From assembly GCF_040256745.1 (NCBI RefSeq), contig NZ_CP138335.1, positions 868,001 through 932,000 of the forward strand: a stretch of DNA of 64,000 bases, written 5' to 3'. The notes under the pieces are model-generated. The model saw only the letters and a program-made list of their open reading frames with translations. It was not told the DNA's origin and ran no database searches. The position numbers and the translations under genes were made by a program. This DNA comes from Scrofimicrobium sp. R131 (GTDB taxonomy: Bacteria; Actinomycetota; Actinomycetes; Actinomycetales; Actinomycetaceae). Below are positions 62,403-64,000 of this stretch, piece after piece; position 1 is the stretch's first letter, and each line of letters starts with the position of its first letter.

Positions 62403-63637
62403 GCCCGGACCTCCCATCTGTTGTTGTTGGCTGCGGCTGATAGTCCGCCCCCGAGTGATTCTGCCCGTTCCCGCATCCCCAGCAGTCCGGTGCCCGTTCC
62501 CGGTGGGGTCCAGTCTTTCCAATTCGGATCGGCGTAGTCGGTGGGTGCCCTGGGTACAATCCAGTTGGAGACGGCAATGTCGACCCGGACTTCCGGCTGG
62601 ACGGCAACCAGCACCCCGATGCCCGAACCACGGGCGTGCTTGAGGGCGTTGGTCAGTGCTTCCTGCACAATCCGATAGGTGGCCCGCGCCAGGGCCGGAG
62701 GCAGCTCATTCAAGCCGGGTGCCGCAATCTCTGCGTTTACCTTCACCCCGGTTTGCCTGGTCTGCTCGACCAAGGCCCGCAGGTCGGCAAATGTGGGGAC
62801 CCCGCCCTGGTAGCCGTCCTGGGTCGAGTCGCGCAGGGATGAAATCAGCACCCGCATTTCGTCGGTGGCCCGATGGGCTTGCTCTCGAATGGCCCGGGCA
62901 TTGGCGAGCACCTGCTCATCGGTTGAGGTCACCTCTAGCACCCCGGCGTGCAGAGATGCCAACGACAGGTGGTTGGCCACGGTGTCGTGCATTTCCCGCG
63001 CGATCAGCTCCCGTTCGTCCTGGCGGCTGAGTTCACCCCGCAGCTGGACCGCCTCGGCACTGACCTGGTTGGCAGCCAGCTGAGCCCCCGCGGCCAGTCC
63101 GGCCCACCGGCGTGCCCCGCCCACCGCGATCGAGACCAGCAAAATGGCTATGCCCCCGATCAGGTAGGTGGGCCCATCCAGAGCCACATCCCCGGGCTCA
63201 GTAATCCAAACGGAACCGTTGACGCCGTAGTGCCAGTCCCGCCAAAGGGGGAGGGAAATAGTCACGGTCGCCAGGACAATTGCCCAGATCCAAGTGTTTC
63301 GAGACCCGCGGGCCAAAACCCAGGGGAGGGCGACCGCCGGTGCCAGCGGTGAGAGCGGAAGCAGGACGGTGAGCGCCGAAGTCAGGAGGAAAACCGCGGT
63401 GGGGGCTGACCGGCGCCAGATTAGCAGGATTGCGCACGGGAGGGCCGCCAGGAACCCCAGGGTGTGCCAGAGAGTCACGCTGCTGGCGGAAGAAAAGTTG
63501 ATCGGGAGCACCGCGAAGGCAATGCCAAAGAAACCCACCACGACGACGGCGGCTGCGGTCCCGAGTGCGGACAGCAGGCGGCGCCACCAGGGCAACTGGG
63601 CTGCCCGGGACGGGTTTTGCAGATCCGGAATCGACAT
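62378..63637 (-). CDS. NarL-type sensor histidine kinase
   Basis: The 419-residue membrane kinase has about six N-terminal membrane helices and no obvious extracytoplasmic sensor. The HisKA_3 phosphoacceptor is IAREMHDTVANHLSL, and the ATPase parts are NALKHARGSG and GTGLLGMRERAESLGGGL. The signal is unknown; intramembrane-sensing kinases of this build often respond to envelope stress. It is co-transcribed with the response regulator. A divergent proline-rich membrane protein gene begins 185 bases upstream. Confidence 0.92.
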   Translation of the reverse strand: MSIPDLQNPSRAAQLPWWRRLLSALGTAAAVVVVGFFGIAFAVLPINFSSASSVTLWHTLGFLAALPCAILLIWRRSAPTAVFLLTSALTVLLPLSPLAPAVALPWVLARGSRNTWIWAIVLATVTISLPLWRDWHYGVNGSVWITEPGDVALDGPTYLIGGIAILLVSIAVGGARRWAGLAAGAQLAANQVSAEAVQLRGELSRQDERELIAREMHDTVANHLSLASLHAGVLEVTSTDEQVLANARAIREQAHRATDEMRVLISSLRDSTQDGYQGGVPTFADLRALVEQTRQTGVKVNAEIAAPGLNELPPALARATYRIVQEALTNALKHARGSGIGVLVAVQPEVRVDIAVSNWIVPRAPTDYADPNWKDWTPPGTGTGLLGMRERAESLGGGLSAAANNNRWEVRAWLPWTRA

Positions 63638-63822
63638 GCCCCCACGATAGAAGAGAGCTCCGACAAGTCCTTCCTCCGTTCGGCCACTAGTTGGCCCCCG
63701 ACCTCATCCTTTCGGCTCGAAACTCTGGCCTGATGGACGATCCCTCGAGAGTGGGGGAGTCGGTAGCGTCCTGGGTAGGGCCAGCACCCTGGCCAAACTG
63801 TTCCCATCAGAAAGGAATCCAA

Positions 63823-64000
63823 ATGTCCTACAACCCGTACGGCCCCGACTCCAATCAGCCCCAGACCGGTCCGCTACCGCCCGCTCCTACGCCTCCCGGT
63901 GCCGTCCCGCCCGGGTCGGTTCCCCCTCCCGCGGGTGCGCCCACCTCCAAGCTTCCCCTGATTGCACTGATCGTGGCCATTGTTGGCACGGTGTTTGCCT
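63823..64000 (+). CDS. Proline-rich membrane protein, partial
   Basis: An ATG frame preceded by GAAAGGAA runs off the right edge. Its first 45 residues are rich in Pro, Gly and Gln (NPYGPDSNQPQTGPLPPAP), followed by a hydrophobic segment (LPLIALIVAIVGTVFA). This layout fits actinobacterial DUF4190-like or related small membrane proteins. Its divergence from a NarL-type kinase suggests a regulatory link, which is inference. Confidence 0.75.
   Translation, partial: MSYNPYGPDSNQPQTGPLPPAPTPPGAVPPGSVPPPAGAPTSKLPLIALIVAIVGTVFA

Noticed and set aside
1-64000. CRISPR arrays, rRNA genes, a replication origin
   Set aside because: No regularly spaced repeats, rRNA segments, or DnaA-box clusters were seen.

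Overview
The window is about 64 kb of high-GC chromosome from an actinobacterium. Lineage markers include DUF2469, DUF3052 and DUF3145 proteins, the actinobacterial inositol-1-phosphate synthase with its PadR neighbour, homodimeric AceE, a leucine leader peptide before leuA, and frequent GTG and leaderless starts. The gene set and order are compatible with Actinomycetaceae, but that placement is inference.

Region 1 (1-9,450) is housekeeping: a dnaJ end, rsmE, phoH, ybeY, a CNNM/CorC-type membrane protein, era, a HAD phosphatase, leuA behind a leader-peptide attenuator, recO and uppS. Many genes overlap by ATGA or GTGA, which suggests translational coupling. Region 2 (8,900-14,400, minus strand) holds a metal ABC transporter with a histidine-rich ATPase tail and a Zur-type Fur repressor behind a Zur-like box, a DedA-like protein, acetyl-CoA synthetase and an inositol-monophosphatase-family enzyme.

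Region 3 (14,670-36,160) is a long run of translation, envelope and isoprenoid genes: rpsP-khpA-rimM-trmD (trmD fused to a GNAT acetyltransferase domain), rplS with a structured leader, lepB-rnhB-DUF2469-yraN-comM-dprA-xerC, rpsB-tsf, pyrH-frr-cdsA-rlmN, a DivIVA-repeat protein, dxr-rseP-ispG, proS and def. Dxr and IspG serve the MEP pathway, whose products feed UppS for cell-wall lipid carrier synthesis.

Region 4 (36,200-49,900) has DUF3145 next to an acyl-carrier-like protein lacking the usual attachment serine, PadR-ino1, a 3' half of a tRNA-Met, an aspartase-aminotransferase operon, a four-gene siderophore or heme-type uptake operon behind a near-consensus DtxR box, aceE, a DUF3052 protein and tRNA-Val(TAC).

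Region 5 (49,880-55,300) is an accessory island beginning directly at the 3' end of tRNA-Val. It is a mosaic of decayed mobile DNA (serine recombinase tail, resolvase-like HTH, IS3-family relic), a broken membrane-anchored gene, an intact ribbon-helix-helix/toxin-like pair, and two unrecognised proteins. Region 6 (55,740-64,000) has a TetR-controlled MFS exporter, glmS, a vitamin B6 pair (PLP-binding YggS type plus pyridoxal kinase), a NarL-type two-component system and the start of a proline-rich membrane protein.

There is no CRISPR array or rRNA, and I found no complete novel system. The best leads are the TrmD-GNAT fusion, the serine-less carrier protein beside DUF3145, the rplS leader, and the broken or recoded membrane gene in the tRNA-Val island.
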